NCBI GenBank assembly: GCA_964542745.1
Contig: CAZIVR010000004.1
Span: 1 to 64,000, forward strand
Direction: 5' to 3'
DNA: 64,000 nt
Source: DATKAB01 sp964542745
GTDB taxonomy: Bacteria; Eisenbacteria; RBG-16-71-46
Shown: in pieces, positions 25,367 to 32,849 of the stretch
How the letters are laid out: each line of letters begins with the position of its first letter
How positions within the stretch are numbered: the first letter of the stretch is position 1
The notes under the pieces: generated by a model
What the model was told of the DNA's origin: nothing
The model's input: the letters and a program-made list of their open reading frames with translations, nothing else
The model's database searches: none
Program-made: the position numbers and the translations under genes

Positions 25367-27865
25367 ATGGCCCGCTCACGCCCGTTCGCGGCTCCCGCCG
25401 CCCTCACGCTCGCCTGCGCGCTCGGCCTGTTCGCGCCGCCCGCGCCGCCGGCGCACGCGCAGGACACCCCGTACCGCACGCCTCCCCCGCCCGTCGGGGA
25501 CATCCTCAACGCGCCGCGGCTTCCGCGCGGGACGCCCGAGATCTCGCGCGACGGCGCACGCATGATCGTTCCCGAGCTGCCCTCCCTCATCCCGATCGCC
25601 TCGCTGGCGGAGCCGGTCGAGAAACTGGCCGGGCTCGAGATCCTCCCGACCCTGCGGGCCAACCGGCAGCTCATCAAGTTCGCGGCGAACGGGTTCTCGA
25701 TCGCGCCGCTGGGCGGGGGCGCGAAGGTGAAGGCGCAGCTTCCCGCCGACGCCCGCGTGGTCTCGGCGAAGTGGTCGAACGACGGCAAGCGCGTCGCGTG
25801 CGCCGTGCTGGCCCGGGGCGGCGCCGACCTGTGGATCGTGGAGGCCGCGACCGGGGCCGCCCGCAAGATCCCCCGGATCAAGCTCAACGCCGTGCTGTTC
25901 GCCCAGATCGAGTGGAGCAACGACGACTCGGAGATCTACTGCGCCGCGCTGCCGTCGCCGCAGCTCGGGCTCGCCGATCCCAACCCCGTTCCGAGCGGCC
26001 CGCAGGTGCGGGTCGGCACCGGCCGCGCGGCCGCCCAGCGGACCTCGCGCGACGTGCTCAAGTCGGCGAGCGACCAGGACCGCTTCGCGTACTACCTGAG
26101 CACGCAGCTGGTGCGCGTGCCCGCCGACGGGGTGGCCAGCCCGCGCACGCTGGGCGCGGCCGCGATGATCCGCGGCTGGACGCTGTCTCCCGACGAGCGG
26201 CACATCCTGGTCGAGCGCATCGCGGGCATGCCGCTCGGGTTCCCCTTCTACCTCTTCCCCACCAGCGTCGAGGTCTGGAAGGCCGACGGCTCGCTCGCGG
26301 CCCGCGTCGGCGAGTCGCCGCTCAACGACCGGAGCGCGATCTCGAGCGTCGCCCCCCTCGGCCCGCGCGACGCGGAGTGGTCGCCCGACGGCCGGGCGCT
26401 CTACTTCTTCTCCTGGCAGGACACGCCCGGCGCCGAACCCATGAAGGCCGTGAAGGACACGACCCTGGCCCAGCCCGGGATCGACCGCCTCATGCGCCTC
26501 GCCGAGCCGTTCACCGGCGAGGCGCAGGTCGTCACCACGTCACCCGACATGCAGTTCTCGCAGATGGCGTGGATCGGCGAGACCGGCCGGCTCGCCCTGC
26601 GCGCCTCCTACGACCCGCGCCGCGTCGAGCGCCGCCTGTGGCTCGACGTCAACGCTCCCGCCGTCACGAACGTGATGACGCTGCGCTCGACCGAGGGCGT
26701 GTACGACAACCCCGGCAACCCGCTCACGCGCCGCGTGCGCCACCAGGACGTGCTGTGGACCGACCGGAAGGGCGAGGCGATCTATCTGGCGGGCCCCGGC
26801 TTCCGCAAGGAGGGCCAGCGGCCGTTCCTCGACCGCGTCCATCTCGCCACGCTCAAGGCCGCTCGCCTCTACGAGAGCGAGGCGACGCACCTCGAGCCGG
26901 TGGTGGTGCTGCTCGACGAAGAAGCGAAGCGCTTCGTCACCTCGCGCGAGTCGAACCGCGAACCGCGCAACTACTGGCTGCGGCAGGCGGGAAAGAAGTC
27001 CGGCGCCCGCATCACCGACTACGCGGACCCGGCGCCGGCGCTCACCGCCGCGCGGCGCGTGCAGTTCCAGTTCGCGCGGCCCGACGGCGTGAGCCTCAAC
27101 GCGGAAGCGGTGCTGCCTCCCGACTGGACCGAGGGCAAGCCGCTCCCCACCGTGTTCTGGATCTATCCCAACGACTACCGTTCGGCCGCGGCCGCCTCGC
27201 AGAACCGCCGCTCGCCGAACCGGTTCCCGTCCCAGAGCCCGCTCAACCCCGAGGTGCTGGTGACGCAGGGCTACTGCGTCGTGTACCCGGACATCGCGGT
27301 GGTGGGCACGAACGACCAGTACGTCGAGCAGATCCGGATGAGCGCGCAGGCCGCCGTGGACGAGTGCGTGAAGCGCGGCTTCACCGACCGCGGCCGGATC
27401 GGCGTCGGCGGGCACAGCTACGGGGCGTTCTCGACCGCCAACATGCTCGCCCACACCGACCTCTTCCGGGCCGGCGTGGCGAGCGACGGCGCCTACAACC
27501 GCACGCTCACCCCGTTCACCTTCCAGGCCGAGGAGCGCACGCTCTGGCAGGCCCGCGAGACCTACCTCCAGATGTCGCCGTTCATGTACGCCGACCAGAT
27601 CAACGAGCCGCTGCTGCTGATGCACAACCTCGACGACACCAACGTGGGCACCCATCCCATGCAGAGCGACCGCATGTACGAGGCGCTGAACGGCATGGGG
27701 AAGACCGTCACGCTGGTGCAGTACCCGTTCGAGGACCACGGGCCGGCGTCGAAGGAGACGGTGCTCGACTACTGGGCGCGGGCCATCGAGTGGTTCGACC
27801 GGTACGTGAAGAACGCGGGACCGGGCTCGGGCCCGTCGTCCGCGAGCGGGAACGCGGTGCCCTAG
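25367..27865 (+). CDS. secreted S9 family (prolyl oligopeptidase/glutamyl endopeptidase-like) peptidase
   Basis: An 832-residue exported serine peptidase. The signal peptide runs through PAALTLACALGLFAPPAPPA to AHAQ. A ~550-residue beta-propeller (WSPDGRALYFFSW-type blades) precedes the alpha/beta-hydrolase domain. The nucleophile is in GGHSYGAFSTANML, the acid in NLDDTNVG and the histidine in FEDHGP. The domain order and the GHSYGAFS box match the S9 branch that includes plastid glutamyl endopeptidase. The start has GGAGG seven bases upstream. Transcribed divergently from the zinc-ribbon gene. Confidence 0.94.
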   Translation: MARSRPFAAPAALTLACALGLFAPPAPPAHAQDTPYRTPPPPVGDILNAPRLPRGTPEISRDGARMIVPELPSLIPIASLAEPVEKLAGLEILPTLRANRQLIKFAANGFSIAPLGGGAKVKAQLPADARVVSAKWSNDGKRVACAVLARGGADLWIVEAATGAARKIPRIKLNAVLFAQIEWSNDDSEIYCAALPSPQLGLADPNPVPSGPQVRVGTGRAAAQRTSRDVLKSASDQDRFAYYLSTQLVRVPADGVASPRTLGAAAMIRGWTLSPDERHILVERIAGMPLGFPFYLFPTSVEVWKADGSLAARVGESPLNDRSAISSVAPLGPRDAEWSPDGRALYFFSWQDTPGAEPMKAVKDTTLAQPGIDRLMRLAEPFTGEAQVVTTSPDMQFSQMAWIGETGRLALRASYDPRRVERRLWLDVNAPAVTNVMTLRSTEGVYDNPGNPLTRRVRHQDVLWTDRKGEAIYLAGPGFRKEGQRPFLDRVHLATLKAARLYESEATHLEPVVVLLDEEAKRFVTSRESNREPRNYWLRQAGKKSGARITDYADPAPALTAARRVQFQFARPDGVSLNAEAVLPPDWTEGKPLPTVFWIYPNDYRSAAAASQNRRSPNRFPSQSPLNPEVLVTQGYCVVYPDIAVVGTNDQYVEQIRMSAQAAVDECVKRGFTDRGRIGVGGHSYGAFSTANMLAHTDLFRAGVASDGAYNRTLTPFTFQAEERTLWQARETYLQMSPFMYADQINEPLLLMHNLDDTNVGTHPMQSDRMYEALNGMGKTVTLVQYPFEDHGPASKETVLDYWARAIEWFDRYVKNAGPGSGPSSASGNAVP

Positions 27866-27925
27866 AGGAGGCGCGCGGCGGCGAGCAGGCTCCACGCGTG
27901 CGGGCCCCGCGGCGGCAACGGCGAA

Positions 27926-27954
27926 CGGCGGGCGCGATCACCTCGCGCCCGCCG
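27926..27954. terminator. bidirectional hairpin between convergent genes
   Basis: A perfect 12-base-pair stem (CGGCGGGCGCGA with TCGCGCCCGCCG) around a TCACC loop. It lies between the S9 peptidase and the minus-strand membrane protein that converges on it. No U-run follows, as is usual in very GC-rich genomes, but the position fits a terminator. Confidence 0.6.
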
Positions 27955-27988
27955 TCGCACCATCCGGCGGCTTCGCCGAAGCCGGGCG

Positions 27989-28450
27989 CTAGAAGAGGTG
28001 CGCGAGGATTCCCGACCCGACGAGGATCAGCGACACCGCGAACCCCGTGAGCACCATCGTCCAGCTGCCCTTGGCGGTGACCGGGTCGCACCAGCGCGCA
28101 CGGCCGCGGGGCGTGGTTCCCATGATCATCAGGAACCACGGCAGCATCCACGCCGTCATCTGAACCCGCTTGCCCGCGCCCGAGGGGGCGACGAGCGTGC
28201 CGGTGAGCAGCACCGCCGACATCACGCCCGCCGTGGCCCACCACGCCCAGCGCCGCTCGCCCGCATGGCGTGACACCAGCCACGCCATCGCGAACGTGCC
28301 GGCCGAACTGACCAGGGCCGACATCAAGGCGGCCTCATGCGAGGCGGGCCGCCCCACCCAGACCGACGCCGCCACCACGACGAGCAGAACGCCGCAGAGC
28401 AGCCAGACGTTCGGCCTGGAGTTTCCGATCGTATCGTTCGTCGAATTCAT
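27989..28450 (-). CDS. small multi-pass membrane protein, unknown function
   Basis: A 153-residue protein with four or five hydrophobic segments (VWLLCGVLLVVVAASVWVG, ALMSALVSSAGTFAMAWLV, WWATAGVMSAVLLTGTLV, WMLPWFLMIMG, GFAVSLILVGSGILAHLF). I do not recognise the family. The ATG at 28450 has GGGAGGGGC directly upstream. The promoter region contains a TGTAAAG/CTTTACA operator. A DNA-binding partner gene, common next to this kind of small membrane protein, is not present here. Confidence 0.75.
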   Translation of the reverse strand: MNSTNDTIGNSRPNVWLLCGVLLVVVAASVWVGRPASHEAALMSALVSSAGTFAMAWLVSRHAGERRWAWWATAGVMSAVLLTGTLVAPSGAGKRVQMTAWMLPWFLMIMGTTPRGRARWCDPVTAKGSWTMVLTGFAVSLILVGSGILAHLF

Positions 28451-28516
28451 GAGCCCCTCCCCGAGGTTCGAGCCGCGGCCGCGGCGCCGTGCGAAAGAAC
28501 CCGCGACGGGGATCAC

Positions 28517-28555
28517 TGTAAAGGTTGCTTTACAGGCTGTCAAGCGTGCTTTACA
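28517..28555. promoter_or_regulatory. TGTAAAG palindrome plus a third half-site
   Basis: TGTAAAG-GTTG-CTTTACA is an 18-base perfect palindrome at 28517-28534. A further CTTTACA starts 21 bases (two helical turns) after the second arm, at 28549-28555. It lies 67 bases upstream of the membrane protein start and just before the second TPR regulator's stop codon. It looks like a repressor site read by a regulator encoded elsewhere. Confidence 0.6.
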
Positions 28556-28605
28556 GCCTCGCGAGGCCGAATTCGCCTTGGATGGAGTCGGGAGATGGAG
28601 TCGCG

Positions 28606-31134
28606 CTAGCGCAGGCCGAAGCGCTTGAGCTTCATCACCAGCGTGGTCCGCGGGATGCCGAGGGCGCGGGCCGCGAGCGTCGGGGAGTTCTTGTTCTCGC
28701 GCATGGCGCGCGCGAGCTTGGTTCGCTCGGTGGCGGCCAGTTCCTCGGTGAGCGTCACGGCGACCTCGCTCGCCGGCGAAAGGTCCAGGTGCTCGGGCTC
28801 GATGCGGCTCTCGGCGAGCGCCACCGCGCGCCGCATCACGCCGATCAGCTCGCGGATGTTGCCGGGCCACGAGTAGTCCGTGAGCTGCGCCAGCGCCGCC
28901 TCGCCGATCGCGAGCTTCGGCTTGCCCATCTTGGAGGCTTCCATGCGGAGGAAATGCTCGAGCAGGAGCGGGATGTCGCCCTTCCGGTGCCGGAGCGCGG
29001 GCACGTCGAGGAAGCTCTGCCCCAGCCTCCAGTAGAGGTCGCCGCGGAAGCTCTCCCCCTTCGAGAGCTGGTCGCGCGAGACGTTCGTCGCCGCGATCAG
29101 CCGGGTCTTCACGTGGCGGTTAACGCTCTCGCCCACGCGGCGGTACTCCCCGCTCTCGAGAAAGCGCAGCATCTTGGCCTGCATCGCCTCGGACATCTCG
29201 CCCACCTCGTCGAGGAAGAGCGTGCCCCGGGCCGCGGCCTCGACCAGCCCCGCGCGCTCCGCGACCGCGCCCGAGAAGGCGCCGCGCACGTGGCCGAACA
29301 ACTCGCTCTCGATCATTTCCTTGGGCACCGCCGCGCAGTTGATCGGCACGTAGCCGCCGGAAAGGCCCGAGAACCGGTGCATGCCGGCGGCGATCAACTC
29401 CTTCCCCGTCCCCGTCTCGCCGGTGATCAGGATCGAGACCTCGGACTTCGCGAGCTTCGCCGCGCGATCCAGGAGGTCGAGGAAGGGCTCGCAGCGCGTC
29501 ACGAGGTACCAGTCGCGCCATGCCGCCTCGGATCGCTCGTCCAGCGCGCTTTTCCCGACGGGACGGCGAGGCGCGCGGCGAATGATCGAGACCGGCCCCT
29601 GCGCGAAACCGGCGGCCGGATTCGCAGACTCCCCGTGCTCCGCGGCGATCGTGGCCGACTCGCGGGCACCCGATGCCGGCTCCGTCATCCGAGCGAGTCG
29701 CGCCTCGGCCACGGCGAGCTTGGCGCGCGCTCCCATGCCCGCGAAATGGTCCCGGGCGGCGAGGTAGGCCTCGCGCGCGCCCGCGCGATCCGCGAAGTGC
29801 CCCGCGTGAGGCCCGCCGAGCCAGTCGCCGTAGGCCATCCAGAGCTTGCCCCATTCGTAGGGCGTCTCGATGTCCTCGTAGTAGGCGAAGCCCTGGGTGA
29901 AGTGCTGCCGCGCTTCCGCGGCCTTCCCCACCGCCGCGGCGCTGAGCGCCATCACGCGGTACGTCGCGGCTTCCTCGTAGCGGTCGCCGAGTTCGCGGCA
30001 GTGGGCCAGCCCCTCGGCCGCCGCGGCGTAGGCCTCGTCGTTGCGACCGAGCAGCAAGTAGCACTCCGCGCGGCGCCGCCGCAGCTCCGCCACGATGTCG
30101 CCCTTCGGCACCAGCGCCATCGCCTTCGGCCACACTTCGTCGTAATGCCGCAGCGCCTCGGCCGCCTCGCCCTGCTCGAGATGGATGTCGCCGAGGAATT
30201 CGGCAGCGAGGAGGGCGGGGCGTGTCGTCGTCGACACGCGACTGGCTTTGGACACACTCTCAAAATCCGCATTGGCAGCGGATATGTCGCCCCCGTGAAG
30301 CGCGGCAAGACCTCGAGTCAAGATCCACAAGCTCTCGAAGTGGGCAGGCTCATCCGGATTCACTCGTTTGAGGGCTTCGCGGCTCAACTCATGTACCGCT
30401 TCGAGTCTGCCCATCTTCAGGCTAACCAACGAAAGCGCTCGATCAAGGTGTCCGGATTCAGTTGGATTCTCGATCCCTTGCCACGCTTCTCTTGAATCAG
30501 CGAGGCACTCAATCGCTAGTCGCCAACGACATTGCTGGCGCTGAATGATTCCCTGATTCTTCAGAGCAGTAGCAGCAAGCTCCCTGTCACCAGAGCGTCG
30601 GGCAGACACCAGCGCCTCGGAGTAGCGTGCCATCGCAGATTTTAGTTGCCCTCTTGCCCAGTCCAGGTTTCCGAGGTTGCAGGCACACCATCCCAGTGTT
30701 GCACTGTCGGGGCGCTCGAGTAGCGCTGCGTATGCGCGCAACAGGCGTTCGCACGCGGACTCGAATTGACCCAACTGGAACTCGGCGTCTCCCAGTAGCA
30801 CGTGAGCCCGAAGAATGAGATCAGCCTGCTTGGGAGAGTCGTGTGTTCTCAGCAACTCGAGGGCAGTCTCGATATCCCCAATTGCCTCGGTTGGTCGCCC
30901 TAGCTTCCCTTTGCATGCAGCTCCCAGCAAGAGGGCTCGAATCTTGGCAAGTGGCGTTAGAGCACGCTTCGAGACTTCAGCAGAAATCTCGAGGGCACGC
31001 TCAAATTCACCTGACTCCCTTAGCGTGCGACAAACCTCAAGGGCAGAAGTCAGACGCTCGTCATCGTCCGCAAGCTTGGGGTCCGCCCTCAGCAGAGCTA
31101 GCAGGCTCGATGCCCGACCGAGAATTTCGCTCAT
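28606..31134 (-). CDS. second TPR-domain sigma-54-type activator (AAA+ with GAFSGA, Fis HTH)
   Basis: An 842-residue paralogue of the regulator at 869-3277. A long TPR-like sensor region (ALKNQGIIQRQQCRWRLAIE among others) spans about 500 residues. Walker A is GETGTGKE near residue 570, the sigma-54 contact loop reads GAFSGA near 618, and Walker B is RGTLFLDEVGEM. The C-terminal Fis helix-turn-helix is NSPTLAARALGIPRTTLVMK. The T-to-S change in GAF(T/S)GA may weaken or keep sigma-54 activation. Its ATG overlaps the preceding small exported gene (ATGA). The first ~300 codons are markedly less GC-rich than the rest (three hand-counted lines: 53-58% against 77-78%), as if the sensor half had a separate history. 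Confidence 0.92.
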   Translation of the reverse strand: MSEILGRASSLLALLRADPKLADDDERLTSALEVCRTLRESGEFERALEISAEVSKRALTPLAKIRALLLGAACKGKLGRPTEAIGDIETALELLRTHDSPKQADLILRAHVLLGDAEFQLGQFESACERLLRAYAALLERPDSATLGWCACNLGNLDWARGQLKSAMARYSEALVSARRSGDRELAATALKNQGIIQRQQCRWRLAIECLADSREAWQGIENPTESGHLDRALSLVSLKMGRLEAVHELSREALKRVNPDEPAHFESLWILTRGLAALHGGDISAANADFESVSKASRVSTTTRPALLAAEFLGDIHLEQGEAAEALRHYDEVWPKAMALVPKGDIVAELRRRRAECYLLLGRNDEAYAAAAEGLAHCRELGDRYEEAATYRVMALSAAAVGKAAEARQHFTQGFAYYEDIETPYEWGKLWMAYGDWLGGPHAGHFADRAGAREAYLAARDHFAGMGARAKLAVAEARLARMTEPASGARESATIAAEHGESANPAAGFAQGPVSIIRRAPRRPVGKSALDERSEAAWRDWYLVTRCEPFLDLLDRAAKLAKSEVSILITGETGTGKELIAAGMHRFSGLSGGYVPINCAAVPKEMIESELFGHVRGAFSGAVAERAGLVEAAARGTLFLDEVGEMSEAMQAKMLRFLESGEYRRVGESVNRHVKTRLIAATNVSRDQLSKGESFRGDLYWRLGQSFLDVPALRHRKGDIPLLLEHFLRMEASKMGKPKLAIGEAALAQLTDYSWPGNIRELIGVMRRAVALAESRIEPEHLDLSPASEVAVTLTEELAATERTKLARAMRENKNSPTLAARALGIPRTTLVMKLKRFGLR

Positions 31135-31415
31135 CGCAGTGTTCTAGCCCTTTGGGATGAGCCGGTTGAAGAAGTAGCCAAGATGAAGACCGAACCCAGG
31201 AGACCGGTCGGACTGCAATAGATCAGGATTGAATAGGAACCAACACGCGTCTTGAGCATTCGACCGCCACCAGTCGGAAGATCCGGATCCCCCAGCTGCG
31301 GGTTGATCCACCACTTGATCGGAAACGCGGCGCTCGTGCTTGGCATTGCCAGGGTGCACGCCATGAGCAGCAGCGCAGTCCATGCCACGGCTCGTGTACG
31401 GCGCTTCCAGCTCAT
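31131..31415 (-). CDS. second small exported protein paired with a TPR/sigma-54 regulator
   Basis: A 94-residue protein of unknown family with a signal peptide (MSWKRRTRAVAWTALLLMAC, then TLAMPSTSA) and a short mature part containing LGDPDLPTGGG and SPTGLLGSVFIL. Start ATG at 31415 with AAGGAG upstream; the stop overlaps the regulator start by four bases. It shares position, signal peptide, GDPD.P and a G..GSV(W/F) stretch with the protein at 3317-3673. In the overlapping frame (stop at 31144) the DNA encodes GYFFNRLIPKG, which resembles the VMNRAL tail of the first protein better than this frame's own tail. A frameshift near 31165 is therefore possible. Confidence 0.65.
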   Translation of the reverse strand: MSWKRRTRAVAWTALLLMACTLAMPSTSAAFPIKWWINPQLGDPDLPTGGGRMLKTRVGSYSILIYCSPTGLLGSVFILATSSTGSSQRARTLR

Positions 31416-31450
31416 CTCGACTCCTTCATGGCGCTCCGTTCGCGCATTCC

Positions 31451-31467
31451 GTGACCCGCGTGGTCAC
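31451..31467. repeat. GTGACC/GGTCAC inverted repeat in the second leader
   Basis: GTGACC and GGTCAC flank CGCGT, 36 bases upstream of the small exported gene's start. It could be a small mRNA hairpin or a protein site. The AT-rich tract on its 5' side in the transcript (GTTTTTGTTTTC) is unusual for this genome. Confidence 0.4.
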
Positions 31468-31480
31468 CGAAAACAAAAAC

Positions 31481-31519
31481 GACCCGGTCCCCGTGCGGTC
31501 GACGCACAGGAACAGGGTC
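31481..31519 (-). promoter_or_regulatory. long leader hairpin upstream of the second small exported gene
   Basis: In the minus-strand transcript GACCC-U-GUUCC-U-GUGCG pairs with CGCAC-G-GGGAC-C-GGGUC around a five-base loop UCGAC. This gives about 16 pairs including two G-U wobbles, and one U/C mismatch. It lies in the middle of a leader of about 180 bases. The U-rich tract that follows (GUCGUUUUUGUUUUC) makes it look like an attenuator or terminator hairpin inside the leader. Confidence 0.5.
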
Positions 31520-31601
31520 CTCCCTTACCGCAGGTCCGATGAGGGGGAATGCGCACGGGGGCGTTCTCCGGAACCAGGGTCGGCCAACTTCTACGGCAAC
31601 G

Positions 31602-31630
31602 AGGCTAGACAGGGGAACGACCGGATTCAA
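31602..31630 (-). promoter_or_regulatory. promoter of the second peptide-regulator pair
   Basis: TTGAAT (31630-31625), a 17-base spacer, TAGCCT (31607-31602), then CGTTGCC. It matches the promoter at 3822-3850 in both hexamers (11 of 12 positions), in spacing and in the following TTGC, while the spacers differ completely. It predicts a leader of about 180 bases before the start at 31415. Confidence 0.55.
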
Positions 31631-31766
31631 CGGTTTTCTTCATCGCCATCCGCGCGGCCGGAAACGCCTGGCGGTCGCCCCGGTCGTACGGGGCGACGGC
31701 CGACGGATCCGAAGCAAGCCCCGAGCGTTGCCCGCGGATCGGGCATCCCCTAGGGTCGCTGTTTCC

Positions 31767-32849
31767 ATGACCACCTCCCCGGCGACCCCCGATCCGCGCC
31801 TCGCGCGCTCCCACTCCATCGTCCGTGCCCTGCGCAAGTTCCGCGCGCGGCTCGCCCGCAAGGTCGAGGCGATTCGTGGCGACCTGGCCGAGGCGGAGCG
31901 GGCTCCCGAGTACCGGCGCCAGGCCGAGGCGTTGCTCGCGTACCTGCATGAAGTGCCGAAGCGCGCGGGCCGCGTGAACCTCGCGGATCCGCACGATCCG
32001 TCCCGCACGCTCGACATCGCGCTCGACCCGGCGCTCACGCCGCAGGCCAACGCCGCGCGTCTCTTCAAGCGGGCGGCCAAGGGCGAGCGGGGCGGGCCCG
32101 AGATCCGGGCGCGGCTCGAGGCCGCGGAATCGGAAATGGCGGGGATCGCCGAGCTGGTCGAGCGCTCGCGCCTCCTCGAGGACCCGCACGCGGATCCCGC
32201 CGAGCGGGCCGGCGTCGAGCGCGATCTCGAACTCACGGCCAAGCGGCTGCCGCCGGCGCTGCGCGCGGACCTCCTGCCCGCGGTCAGCCCCGCGGCCACG
32301 AGCCGGCACGGAGGCTCGGGAGCGCGCCGGCCGGGACAGGACACGGCCCGCCTCGAGATCTCCGGTTCCTCCCCCGATGCCGCGGCCCCGATCCATCGGC
32401 CGAACCCGCCGAAGCCGAAGCGTCCCGAACTCCCCGCCCGCCTCCAGCCGCGCCGGCTGCGCACCACCGAGGACGACTGGCCCGTGCTCATCGGCCGCAC
32501 CAACGAGGGCAACGACCACCTGACGCTCCACATCGCCCGGCCCGAGGACTACTGGTTCCACGTCCACGGGGCGCCGGGGTCGCACGTGGTGCTGCGACGC
32601 GGCAAGGGCAAGAACGAGCCGAGCAAGCGCACGCTCGAGGAAGTGGCGTCGTGGGCCGCCTTCTACTCGCAGGCGCGCACCGCCGGCAAGGTGCCGGTGA
32701 TCTGGACGCTCAAGAAGTACGTGCGCAAGCCGCGCGGGGCGAAACCCGGCACCGTGATGTGCGAGCGGGAAAAGTCCATCATGGCCAGGCCCAAGGAACC
32801 TTCGAAATCGAACCTGGCCGACGAGGCCGAACGGGAGAGCGAATCATGA
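31767..32849 (+). CDS. short RqcH/NFACT-like protein (coiled coil plus NFACT-R)
   Basis: A 360-residue protein matching the C-terminal part of RqcH/NEMF proteins, which rescue stalled large ribosomal subunits. The first ~190 residues are helical, with the region RAGRVNLADPHDPSRTLDIA seen before the middle coiled coil. The NFACT-R domain carries DDWPVLIGRTNEGNDHLTLH, YWFHVHGAPGSHVVLR and KPGTVMCEREKSI. The N-terminal NFACT-N and helix-hairpin-helix parts are absent. It may bind ribosomes or tRNA without full RqcH activity. The ATG at 31767 has no strong Shine-Dalgarno. The next gene overlaps by four bases (ATGA). Confidence 0.85.
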   Translation: MTTSPATPDPRLARSHSIVRALRKFRARLARKVEAIRGDLAEAERAPEYRRQAEALLAYLHEVPKRAGRVNLADPHDPSRTLDIALDPALTPQANAARLFKRAAKGERGGPEIRARLEAAESEMAGIAELVERSRLLEDPHADPAERAGVERDLELTAKRLPPALRADLLPAVSPAATSRHGGSGARRPGQDTARLEISGSSPDAAAPIHRPNPPKPKRPELPARLQPRRLRTTEDDWPVLIGRTNEGNDHLTLHIARPEDYWFHVHGAPGSHVVLRRGKGKNEPSKRTLEEVASWAAFYSQARTAGKVPVIWTLKKYVRKPRGAKPGTVMCEREKSIMARPKEPSKSNLADEAERESES

